64,000 nucleotides of DNA from Apteryx mantelli. Its lineage: Eukaryota; Chordata; Aves; Apterygiformes; Apterygidae. The translations under genes were made by a program, and so were the position numbers. How positions within the stretch are numbered: the first letter of the stretch is position 1; every line of letters begins with the position of its first letter. The notes under the pieces are model-generated. The model searched no databases and had not been told where the DNA came from. It saw only the letters and a list, made by a program, of their open reading frames with translations. The stretch lies in NCBI RefSeq assembly GCF_036417845.1, contig NC_090020.1, positions 37,680,425-37,744,424 of the forward strand, given 5' to 3'. Below are positions 1 through 10,230 of this stretch, piece by piece.

Positions 1-1299
1 CAGTACCAGTCAAACACTGACACCCACCCACATGGTAAATACCTTCCCCCTTCTACCAGTGTAACCAGTATATTTTTTTAAAACATTGTGACATGCAATA
101 TTTATTGAAGCCATTTCTAAAAAACACATTTCTATTGCGGAGAATATGATTCCCACCGCTAATTAATCTACTTAGTAAGCATTAACTACTTAAGATTTAC
201 TTTCATTCATCTATTTACATCCACTGTAGCCTACCAAACCCATGTTAAAAAACAGCCACCTTTTCCTGAGCCTTTCAGGAAAACACTAATGCACAAAAAC
301 AATTATTTTTCTCGTCTTTTTGTTTTTAATGGCACATAACCTCTTTCAGTGGCCCGTTTAAATGATTTTTCTTGCTTAATGAGGTAGTGCCACAAGGGCA
401 AGCATATATTAATATTAAAGAACCAGTCAAAATAACTGAAGTCATATTCATCATTTTAGCTATCACCCTTTACTCTTTCCGTCAGCATACACTTAGTCTG
501 TCTTGATCTACAAAGATAAATCTTGCCACTACTCACAGCCTTCCCAGTGAAATAGCCACGGGTGCTAGCCACAGCACTGCAATCAAACTTTAATGGTACT
601 GTAACACATCCTTAACATTTTAGAAAATGCTACTACTGAATGAAGTCATTTGTTGCTGAAATAATTTCAGCGTAGTAAAATTTGCTACACTGCTCGTGTC
701 TGTAATGCACATAAGAACAGTGTCAAAAATGTAGAGTGAAATACTGCTAAAAATATAACACGGACACAAGCAGTATAATAAATTTTGTTTCTGCACAAGA
801 AAAAAAAAAACAGCCTGCTTTCACTTTTGAATATAATGAACTCTATTAAAGGGCACTAGAATAATTAAAAAAAAAAAAAGACAGGCAATTTTTCCTCAAA
901 TACCACTATGCATTTTAAGAATGCGTGTTGCAGAACAAGAAGATATGCTGCATGATTATACAAAGTGAATTTTAAAAATTCCCATCTTAAAAATGCACAC
1001 TTAATACAGCAGCATCATGTCAAGGATTATACACAGAAACCCTAAAGGTAGTGCTTTAGCAACTTATAGCATAGCTATACTTAAAACATGGCTTCTTACC
1101 AAATGAAAACTGAAAGCTACAAGCAGCAATAAACCCGCAGGCAGCAACGTGCTGCAAATGCCTTGCAGTCTGTAGTCTGCATTCAGCCAGACGCACTAAA
1201 ATGTAATCATGGTGCAAAGAGGCTTCAGAGACGGTTATGTGCACTGCAAGACGCAAGAGCCTGCAAACAAACATCACGCTGCGAGCTGTCGCGACTTAC
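1..1299 (-). other. CHSY3: CHSY3 intron 2, 5' portion (runs off the window)
   Basis: AT-rich DNA downstream of the exon 2 donor. It carries short A runs near 799-812 and 866-880 and no recognisable exon or repeat family. From family knowledge, exon 3 lies across a very long intron, so its absence here is expected. Confidence 0.8.
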
Positions 1300-1583
1300 C
1301 TCGTAGGACCAAACACACTGGGTTCCCCCGAACCTGCGGACACACCTGCCCACCTCCACGTCCTCGTGGGTGGTGTACATCTCTCGAAGGCACTCGCCGA
1401 TGTGCGGCACCATCCTGCGGAGCACCTCCCGGCTGAAGATCATCCCTGGTCCGCCCATGCAGAAGTTCTCGCCGGGCTCGAGCCCAAGTTTGCCAAGTTC
1501 TTCGATATTCCCCAGACCAGTCTGTCCCAAATACAGGGGTTTACTGCTGTTTAGCGAGCGAAGAAACTCCTCCAATTTTTCAC
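1300..1583 (-). CDS. CHSY3: CHSY3 coding exon 2 (chondroitin sulfate synthase 3), internal
   Basis: This exon encodes residues 235-329, counting from the ATG in exon 1. The acceptor reads CTTTTTCAG just above 1583 and the donor is GTAAGT at 1299-1294. The split glycine codon joins exon 1 (phase 1) to GEKLEEF, and the exon ends in phase 0 after VWSYE. From family knowledge this is the second half of the N-terminal Fringe-like beta-1,3-glycosyltransferase domain, generally assigned GlcA transfer to the growing chondroitin chain in the Golgi lumen. Visible marks are a possible N-glycosylation site NSS (246-248), NFCMGGPG (274-281) and the acidic EDVEVG motif (308-313) typical of this fold. I recall human CHSY3 as almost identical here. 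CHSY1 is the main alternative but is excluded by the exon 1 N terminus. The C-terminal half, including the GalNAc-transferase domain, would be in exon 3 beyond the left edge. Confidence 0.96.
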
Positions 1584-2340
1584 CTGAAAAAGACAAAAGG
1601 CTACAATTACTTCTCTTTCTAGCCTGCCAAACATCTGTTTTTCTGCATCTCAAGCTTTCTTTAAATCTAGCAGGCACTTCAGAGCATCGCAGCCAAGTGA
1701 CTTCCAATGCAGCATCCGACACCTAACTGAAAACATCCGAGGACAGGTTTACATTTTCCACAGACTCTTCTTTAAGAACATCCCCAACTAATACTGCAAT
1801 GACACTTTTATTCAGTCAAAAGCCAGAATATGATCAAAACATAATTTTACAAGTAAACCTTGTTCTGTTCAACCTGTGTTGATGGAAAGCACTCCTTTGC
1901 TTGTTTAAAACCACTCTCTAGAGCAGGACAGGTTGCCAATATAGTTCCTGGGTGGGGAGGAAGTGCGTGTGGGGGGGAATGTCAGGTATTTACTAGGATG
2001 AATTTTTGAAAAGACTGGAGCAAAGCTAGATTAACTAACATCAACCTGTTTGACACAGAATAATTTTCTGTCTGCTCCTCTAGGAGCATGGTAGAACTCA
2101 GGCACCTTTGAAAGCACCTCCAGTGGTACACGGTCTACACACTTCTCCTTCAAACACCTTACCTACCTGATGTAAGAAACTGTGATTTAATATTTATACA
2201 TTTTTAGTATTTTTTGAAGTTTAGAGTTGGTGGATGTGTTTAACTAGGCTCCAGTTAAAGAAGAGTTCACCTCAAGGCAGAGATGAGCCCAAAGAAAAGA
2301 GTGACTGCTTTTAAGCCTGCAACTAAACGTGTGTGTTTTG

Positions 2341-2402
2341 TGTGTGTGTATACATATATATACACACACACACATATATATGTGTATGTCTGTATGTATA
2401 TA
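2341..2402. repeat. Alternating purine-pyrimidine TG/TA/CA tract with dyad symmetry
   Basis: A run of TG steps, then TA steps, then CA steps, then TA/TG steps. Arms 2341-2352 and 2359-2370 are a perfect 12-bp inverted repeat with a 6-nt spacer. Such sequence is prone to Z-DNA or cruciform formation. Confidence 0.9.
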
Positions 2403-2863
2403 TCTCACAGACAAATGACAGCTGGCAAGTAAGCAGTCCATTAAATCATTCAAACAAACCAAGTGACAAACAGGGAAGTCTGCAGTTACCTCAAGTTAAC
2501 TTTCAACAGACTGCACTATGCTCACACCCTAGGCTTATGCTTACAGCATCAGCTTTTGGAGGTCTTTTTGTTTTGTTTTGTTTTCTTGCTAAGAGCAGTA
2601 CCCTGCACGAATAGCAGTGATTTTTCTCTCTCTCTCAGAAGACAGCCCTCCTCCCCGGGCAGCCTCACACGCGCCCAAAGGAGGCTGGTTGCCAGCACGC
2701 CGCTTTCCAGCGCCGCTATAAAACTCGCATGGAAATACGGGAAACAGTTCGCAGAGACGCGCAGCAAAGTGCGGCGGCGGCTCTGCGAGCAGCCTGGAAA
2801 GGCTGCGTTTGCCCGGTTAAAGCGAACCTCAGCGAGCCAACCGGGAACTTTTATTAGTAGTTT

Positions 2864-2886
2864 TAAATAAATAAATAAATAAATAA
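2864..2886. repeat. AAAT tetranucleotide microsatellite
   Basis: Five to six consecutive AAAT units in CHSY3 intron 1, at the edge of the CpG island. Confidence 0.92.
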
Positions 2887-3047
2887 GTGAGGCGCGTAAA
2901 AGCAGAGTCTCGGGACCGAACTGAAGCCGGCAGCCAACGGCGGGGCGGGACTGCCCCCCTCGGGCCGCACGGCCGCGCCGCCCCGCACCTGCGGCCGGAG
3001 CCGCCCGCGCTAGCCCCCCACCCCCCCACCCCCGGCTGCCCGCTCAC

Positions 3048-3750
3048 CTTTAATGTAGACGTCGTCGTCGGCCCTCATGAACCACTCGTACTTGTCCAGG
3101 TAGTGGTCGTGCATGTACTTGATCATCATGAAGGACTTCTTCTGCGGCGGGTAGGAGTCGTCCACGCCGGGCAGCGCCACGACGGGCAGCGGCGGCGGCC
3201 CCGGCGGCGCGGCCGAGCCCTGGCTGGAGAAGAACTCCACGCGGCCCGGCACCGAGGGCGCCCACGTCCGCTGCGCCGCCACCGCCCGGCTGCCCAGGTA
3301 CTTCTGCGCCGTCATCACCCCCACGTAGAGGAAGTTGCGGGGCCCGGCGCAGCCCGCCGCGCCCCCCCAGTCGCCGCTGCCGTTGCGGCCGCCGCCGGGC
3401 CGCCCGCCGCGCTTCTCGCCGCCCTCCTCCTCCTCCTCCGGCTCGCCGTCGCCGGCCGCGGGGCTGGACACCGTGCCCTCCTCGGCCGGCAGCGCCCAGG
3501 GGCTGCTCCGCGCGCTCGTGCCGCCCGCCGCCGCCGCCTCCGCGGGCGCCGCCTGCCCGCCCGCCGCCGGGGCGCCCCCGGCCGCCGCCGCCGCCGCCGC
3601 GCGGCCGTAGTAGGCGCAGAGGCTGGAGCCGCGCCGCTTCCTCTCGCTCAGCTCCGCCACCCTGGGCGCGATGAGCCAGGAGGCGGCGGTGAAGCCCAGC
3701 ACCAGCCCCAGCACCACGCTCAGCCAGGGCCGGCGGGACCGCGCTGCCAT
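3048..3750 (-). CDS. CHSY3: CHSY3 coding exon 1 (start codon, membrane anchor, stem, DDD motif)
   Basis: This exon encodes the first 234 residues of a type II Golgi glycosyltransferase. The ATG at 3750-3748 has a good Kozak context (G at -3, G at +4) and opens MAARSRRPW, matching the CHSY3 N terminus I know. A hydrophobic signal anchor spans about residues 9-28 and is followed by APRVAELSERKRRGSSLC, diagnostic for CHSY3. The stem (about 50-135) is low complexity: seven alanines at 51-57, Gly/Ala blocks, a Glu run and an NGS site at 123. The catalytic fold begins near NFLYVGVMTAQK (139-150). The metal-binding triad DDD is at 228-230, just before the junction. The donor is GTGAGC at 3047. The stem appears to have a different amino-acid make-up from the mammalian one. 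The reading frame is open upstream of the ATG with no earlier in-frame ATG for 74 codons, so I took the conserved start. Confidence 0.97.
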
Positions 3751-3803
3751 GGCGCGGGCGGGGCGGCCCCGGCCCCGCCGCCGCCGCCGACCCCCGTCCC
3801 GCG

Positions 3804-3836
3804 CCGCGCCGCCGCCGCCGCCGCCGCCGCCGCCTC
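3804..3836 (-). repeat. CGG/GGC trinucleotide repeat in the CHSY3 5' leader
   Basis: An almost pure run of about nine to ten CCG units on the plus strand (GGC/CGG on the transcribed strand), 55-85 bp upstream of the CHSY3 ATG. In the frame of the ATG it would read as a polyglycine run of about 12 residues. A second run of similar type, in the opposite sense (GCG on plus), lies at 4022-4050 further upstream. Confidence 0.9.
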
Positions 3837-4490
3837 CTCCTCCCCGCGCCGCCGCCGCGGCCCGCCGCGCCGCGCCGCGCTGCGCCCGCACAAACTTCTC
3901 GCCGGCGGCGGCAGCGAGGCAGCGCTGGCGGCCTCCGCTCCGCTCCGCGCCGCGCCGCTGGCACCTTGTCACCGCGGCGGCTGGTCCCTCCCCGCCCCTC
4001 CCACCGCTCAGCCCCCTCCGCGCGGCGGCGGCGGCGGCGGCGGCGGCGGCAGCCCCCGCTCCGCTCCGCGGCTGCCGAGCGCCTCACCCCGGAGGGCGCC
4101 GCCGCCTCCCGCCGCGCCGGGCAAGCCGCCGCCGCCGCCTCTCCGGAAGGAAGCGATTTTTTTACGTGCCGCCGGGCCTGGCCCCGCCGCCGTCGCCCCC
4201 GGCCCGGGGCACCCGCCGCCGGCCGCCCCGAGGGCAGCCGCTGCCCCCGCCGCGGCCGTGGGAGCGCACCGGAGGGAGGGGGAGGAAGGGGCAGGCGAGG
4301 GCTGTCACCCCCCTCCGGGAGAAGCCGCCCCCAGGCAGGACCCAGCGCCCGCCCCGGTACCGCGTACCGGGGAGCGCCAAATGCATGGCCCGGAGCTGCG
4401 GGGTGCGGGGCAGCTCCCCCCGCCCGGCCCTCCCGCCCGCGCCCGCAGAGGTAGCCTCGGTCCCCCTGCCTCTTACCCCCAATAGTTGCA

Positions 4491-7400
4491 CGCATCCCTG
4501 AGTTAACAGCGCAAGGTGCTCGTCTCCAGTGAAATCGGTAAAGGTAAATTGTTCTTAGCAGCCAATTATCGTTTCGCTGAAATAAATCCGAGCGACGGCA
4601 GCTCCGGTAGCATAGGTTTAATCGTTTGTCAGCAGAATCGCCCGGTTTTGTCTCTCTCGAAGTCTATGGGATTGTCTGTCACTTAATGTCGCTTTAATGA
4701 ACGTTAAACATACATGCCAAGGTAAGAGGAGAAGCAGTAGGGAACCTGGCACAGCGTGAGGCTGGCAAGAGTGATGGAAGAGCAGGGAGAAACAAACTTT
4801 TTTTTGAGAAATAGTGTCTAAAATTATCCTCAACCAAAAGAATGGAGCTTCCTTTCCACTTCCGTACTTGGCAGAAAAACCAGTACAGCTATTTTACCTT
4901 TATTGTAAAATTTCCAAGCCTTTTTCCAAAAAGACAAGAATTACTTTGCCAATCTAAAAGGGGGGAGGGGGAGCCCACTCTGCATAGTCTTTAGCTATGA
5001 AGAAGTCACCTACTGAATAATTTTTGCTCTCTCCTTGCACCTCGTGCAGCGAGCGAGCTGCACACTCTTCGTGTTTCCGAGGCACGCGAGCGTCAGGCTC
5101 AGGGAACATACCCGCTAGCTTCCCCTGGGCTGAGCATCCTTTCCGAAACAACCCGGCATTGATTTCCTCTCTACACACAGGCAGGCTGGAACGTTTATAA
5201 CTTCAAGCAGTAAGGCACTAGGTACCAGGCACACCTATGTATTCACTAACAGCTGTCACCACTAGCAATAAACCTAGTAATATGCCCAAGCACATAAATA
5301 CTGTCCGAGCCTTTTCATGAGCAACGAGGTGGCAGATCCCGGTAGAGAACACTTTAAAAATTAGAAATCTCTTAAAACGGCAGCTGGAACTGCTGGACTT
5401 AACTAAGCGTGGGAATTGATTTCCTGGCTCAGAAAGGCTGCGAGAGTTGTACCTCAGGTACAGGTGTCCTTTGACAAGGCTTCACCCCGACATTATCGCT
5501 ATTATGAGTGTCTCAGCTTTCAGATGAATTTTCCACTTAAAAAATACTATTCCCGCACTCCCTTCCTCTCCCACACACAATTTTGCATGGTCCTTGTGAG
5601 TCATACGCAGCCTCTCCAGCAGCGAGGGCTCCTTTACACCTGCAGGTCCCCATCATCTCCTAATCATGCTCACCTCAGTTTTCAGACTACTTACTGGTGT
5701 GGATGGAGTCGCACAGGCGTAACGTGTGACACTTCCTAACCGATTTCATTATGCGTACAACAAAATGACTCTCTCCCTTCAGTGTCAGCTGTGCTGACTT
5801 CCCAGCTCTGACAGCTTATTTCTGTCACAAAAGGAGCAGATAGACTCACAAGACACAACCATAAAGATCTTTACAATGAAAGTGGACTTTAAGGTGTTGC
5901 ATATTATCAAGGTAGTTTATAAAGGAATCAAGCATGAGGATGTTTGGGGCAGAAATATTGAAAGGCTGCAGCTGCATTTAAGTTTTTAGTTCAGTACGTT
6001 GTATTATACCGATGATTTGATACACTATTGGGAAGTTCTGTCCTTAAAAAAAAAAAAAAAAAAACAGACTTTTTTTGTCACACACTAAAATGCATTTATA
6101 CAGGCAACTGTGGCATCTAGTGGTTAGTAATAATAATAATAATAATCCTGTATCTGTATTCACTGAAGTAATGGAACTCAGAATGTCTTTCCAGTTCAAA
6201 TAAATACTTGATATAATAACAAGTTTGGTTGGCTCTCAGGAATTCATGTCTAGTTAGCTTATTACATTTTATAATGCAGTTGATAGGAATATTACACCAG
6301 TGTCACACTGAGTATGTTTGAAAGCAATAGGCGAGGCCAAGGCTGGAATAGCCTCAAAAACTTGGAAGAAAAATTTGTAATAAAAATTTAGCATGGCAAT
6401 AGAAAAAAAATAAATCTGTCTTCTGTCCATTGTGCCACACGCTTCTAATTATAATCTTTGTGGAGTCTCTTAATGGCTTTGGTTTTTCTCTTGTAAAAAA
6501 AAAACAAAAAACAAAAAACAAAAAAACAAACAAAATAGGGGAGAATGTGCAATCTCCCATTTTAGCTCAATAGCTTTACAGCTTCTAATCACCTTTTTAA
6601 AGCAATTTGAGATCCTTTGAGGAAGGAGGTGCAGAAACATAGAAGTATCATTAGTAATACTTTTAAATTGAAATAATATTGCTTTACTTTTCTGAAGGTA
6701 ATTCTGGCCGCACAGAATCCAACAGTTTTGTCTTCTACAGCCACAAAGTCCAGGATTGAAGGGACGGGCTGTACTTCTGCAGTGTTGGAAGGGAGACAAC
6801 AGCATTGCAGAGCTGGTTATTCCTAAACTTTCTCTCTCATTAGTCTTAAGACTAATTCGTTGGTCTTCAGACATTTTATCCTCAGGTGCAAGTCCAAAAC
6901 CGTCAGCTATAGATTGCTAGGAATTGCAAGCAGGGCTTCAAGACTGGACAGGGAAAAAAAGGAAAATGTCTTAGGTAGATTCTTGGATATTTTCACTCCT
7001 CGGCTCGCTGAGGCATCTGAATACGATGCCAATGCTTGTTCTGTCTACAGATTGTATCTGGTGCATAAAAGGGCGTCTAAATCAAGATAGCCTTACTAAT
7101 AACTCTGTCCATAATTTCTTCTCAAGAGGTGTAAATGAAAAGCAGCAACCCAAGCCAGCTGCCCTGCAAGCAAGGCTGAGGGTGAGCTGTGAAACGTTGC
7201 CTTTGGGCACTGTCTTTTGTCCAGCTGGTCCCATATCCTCTGCCAGTAACCTCAAGAAGTGATGCTGTAAAGGTATAGGTTTATCAGCCGAAACGTGCAT
7301 AGCCCAGGAGCAGACTACAGGGAAGAGAAAGCATCTGATTGATTGAATTTCACTGCCAGGAGGGAGCTCACTGAACTGGATGCTGTTCCAGCTTTATTTC

Positions 7401-9329
7401 ATTTGCCCCCAGATGTCCTACACGAACAACTAAGTCTGTTAGACCCGTAAGATTTCTTTCCTGCTTTAGGAATTAGTTGCTAAAACCTACAACATGTCAC
7501 CTCTAAAAGAAAACTTAGGAGTGACGGTGAGAATAAATTAATTTCTCCACGTATGTTAGAGCCGTTATTTAGGATAGATCTCTTGACACCTAACTGTGCT
7601 AAGAAGTTTTGCTCTAAGGAGAGCTTTATGGAATACTAAGATTTAAATAAATAAATAAGCATACCTTAAATATATGCACACACATGTCAAAGATCAAGTA
7701 GCTGTTACTATATTTGTTGATAAAGTAGTTTAGTGACATGCCAGCTAAGGGCCCATTCACTCACTGAAACACTAACAATGTCTGCTTTCCCCAAGACAGG
7801 CCAAAATCAAGTTTACCACTTAATCAGTTTTTGGGTTATATTTTGAGGTATTAATGAGAGCTTTAGAGAATTTCAGAAATGAAAAACAATCTCAGTTGTC
7901 TTTTTTTTTTTTTTTAACAGGATCTTGGTAACATATTGTGAGAATTCAAAAAGCGGTCTTATGGGTGGCTTCAGTTTAGGTTGTAGCAGCCACTAAGATC
8001 AATTCAAACTCTCTCAAGATGTTGCCAACAGAGACAGAGTAATGGAGATTAATGCTACCTTCAAAACAAAAACCAGACTCCAAAGCCTAAAAAAGATTGA
8101 TGACAAATGGATTTGCTTGATGGAAGAAAGAAATTTCAGTATTCTTGTAGAGCAAATTTTTTTGAAAACATTGAGCTTGAAATTGCCCTTGCACATTCAG
8201 TATTCTTACGTAGGCACATACACATCACTTACAGAGCAGTTATAACTATTAATCTTCCTATAACATTTTTATAAGCATATGTTTATTCATTGATACATCT
8301 GGGTAATCATTTGCATTTACAGTGCATTAACTAAGGAATAGTTTTATTGTGTTTATTTTTAATCCTATGCACTAAAACTCCTGGGTGTTTGTGCTGAACC
8401 TGGTATTGTTGCATGGTATTTGCATTATTACAACATCTGACTTTTATAGCCATCTGCATTTCAATATACAGTTTGATCTGAAAAGTAATTATAGATCTGA
8501 TCTATTAACCCTGAAACCCATCATACTGAATTTGATTTGAGTCTTTTTTGTTGATTTTACGGGGCGCTGGACCCAGCCAAATCTTGCATAAATGTAGCCC
8601 TTTCTTCTGTGACAAATCAGCTTCCTGTATATATTCAGTCATTTCTACACACTTACCTTCTTACTATCATTTCCTTATGGAGCAACAACAGCTCCCAGAG
8701 CAGGAATCGGATTGCAGTATTTTGCACTATTTTACTCCTTTGCTATCGTCCACAGAACCATTTCTGAAGCTCCATGTACATTGTCATGTTGCCATCTGAG
8801 GTCAGTCAAGTTAAATGGATATTACCGAAAGACAAAACTTTATACATTCTGGAAACATGTATGGTTCTGAAAATCCAGCAGTAACTTGAATTTTAGACTC
8901 AGGATGAGTTTGCGACACTAGCTATTACAAAAACCCATGTTTTTACTTGTGAAGTGAACATGCTTGATCAGCAAATAAATGAAAGATAAACATGAAATGC
9001 CATATGACTGTAATTCATATCTGGATTAAAACCAGAATGGAAAGAATACGTGCTATAGGCTTGGTTGTGAAATCTGTACTTGTGAAAATCCTTTCAGATT
9101 TAATGTTTATTATATGTGATCTTACATTTATGAAGAATTGTTATGATGCTTAAGTTTACACTGGTGATTTATATGTAAATTTTATTTAACGTGTAGTATT
9201 TTACTTTCTTCAAACTATTTACTTTTTCTGTATTTTATAGAAGAAGTCCTCCACCAACCTTAAAATACAAATAAATGAGACCAAATCACACTCTCTTATG
9301 AATAGGAGGAATACATACACAGCTCTCCC
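4491..9329. other. Intergenic DNA upstream of CHSY3, no gene seen
   Basis: Mostly AT-rich. It contains a 19-A run at 6046-6064, a TAA microsatellite at 6128-6146, an A-rich stretch with interspersed C at 6495-6536 and a T run near 7901-7915. The short open frames here (for example 6470-6874 minus and 5416-5739 plus) show no recognisable motif. A weak CTCF-like core is on the minus strand at 6111-6123. Confidence 0.7.
6046..6146. repeat. Simple repeats: poly-A run and TAA microsatellite
   Basis: A run of 19 A ends at 6064. Six TAA units lie at 6128-6146. The interval between them is not repetitive. Confidence 0.85.
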
Positions 9330-10230
9330 ACCTACCTCAGGTGGACATGGTTTCGTGGTGGAGAGTAGCTAGTCTTCCTCCTTTGCACCTAAAAGGCACA
9401 GTTTCAAATGATTTCATATGGGCTGGCAGGTTGCATATCATTTCTCCCCATAGGAGCTGACCTCCAAAAGATACCAAGAGAAGGTAGGAAAAGTGCATCT
9501 TTCCCAGCAGCGCAGGTCCATCCGTTGCACCCATCTCATGCCGATGAGCTGATAGTGATGTCTAACCTGTAAGTTTGGTAGTGCGCCGCGGGGTCTTTCG
9601 TCCTGACATCAGATGGGGCTTGCACCCTTCCAGCGCACCCGCGTAGCCTTCTCCTCTTTGAAACCACGCGTTGAGAAGGGGCTGGTGTGGGAGCAGCTCC
9701 CATGCCCATGTGGACGCTCTCACCTGGGAGCTTGGAGCACGTGTGGGAGCTGCAGTATGTGTGCACCAAGGGGGACTGCAGGCAAAGGGCCTTGGCCCGC
9801 TTATTCCAAGAGCCCACAAAACCTGGCAGTTTCCCCATTTGGAGCATGTTCTGCATACTATCCCCAAAACTGTGCTTTGGGCTTAACTGGGTTGCTTGGG
9901 GTAATTTTCTCGAGAGTCCCAAGCAGGGGAATTATCAGAAAGTTTTAGGGGAATTAAAAGACACGTTCATCCAGCAGAACTGTGGGTGAAAGCCTGGTTC
10001 TGCTAGCTCCTTGTACATGTCCAATAGTGGAGGATGCAGTGTTGTTGCCTGCACTATTACTTTTGTCACACTTCATTGCCGTGCTATTCTGGCAGTGGAT
10101 ATAAGGATTAAGAAGAGTAGTTTCTTCCATGTGAAAGGAACTCCATGTGCTGCATCTCAGTACACTCTTGGGATAACTTGTTTTAAGTCACCTACACCAA
10201 TCCTGGAAAAGGGGTAGTTACAGTCAGGGG
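9330..10230. other. GC-richer intergenic block, unrecognised
   Basis: A stretch of near-balanced base composition within AT-rich surroundings, with several overlapping open frames on both strands (longest 128 codons, 9536-9922 minus). None shows a domain or cysteine pattern I recognise. It may be a decayed repeat or a conserved noncoding element; I cannot decide. Confidence 0.35.

Larger units (their letters stand above)
1584..3047 (-). other. CHSY3: CHSY3 intron 1
   Basis: A short intron of 1,464 bp, bounded by GTGAGC at its start and TTTTTCAG at its end. It contains an alternating TG/TA/CA tract around 2341-2402, a short TC run near 2625-2638, an AAAT microsatellite at 2864-2886, and at its 5' part the flank of the CpG island. 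I see no other coding potential. Confidence 0.93.
2640..4490 (-). promoter_or_regulatory. CHSY3: CpG island covering the CHSY3 promoter, 5'UTR and exon 1
   Basis: About 1.8 kb of very GC-rich, CpG-dense sequence centred on CHSY3 exon 1, ending abruptly in AT-rich DNA on both sides. GC-box-like G/C clusters are frequent between 3760 and 4480. I see no TATA box at a convincing distance, so a dispersed CpG-island promoter on the minus strand is the natural reading. The exact transcription start cannot be placed from sequence alone. Long open frames on both strands here are by-products of the GC bias. Confidence 0.85.

Noticed and set aside
3751-3972. Extended CHSY3 N terminus starting upstream of the ATG
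   Set aside because: The upstream initiator would be GTG, and the known CHSY3 protein starts at MAxRSRRPW. Kept only as a finding, not as the annotated start.
2887-4485. 532-codon open frame on the plus strand
   Set aside because: It is antisense to CHSY3 exon 1 and its promoter. It is made of Arg, Pro, Ala and Gly runs caused by the CpG island's composition, with no domain.
3050-4495. 481-codon open frame on the minus strand
   Set aside because: It is out of frame with the conserved CHSY3 protein across exon 1 and purely compositional.
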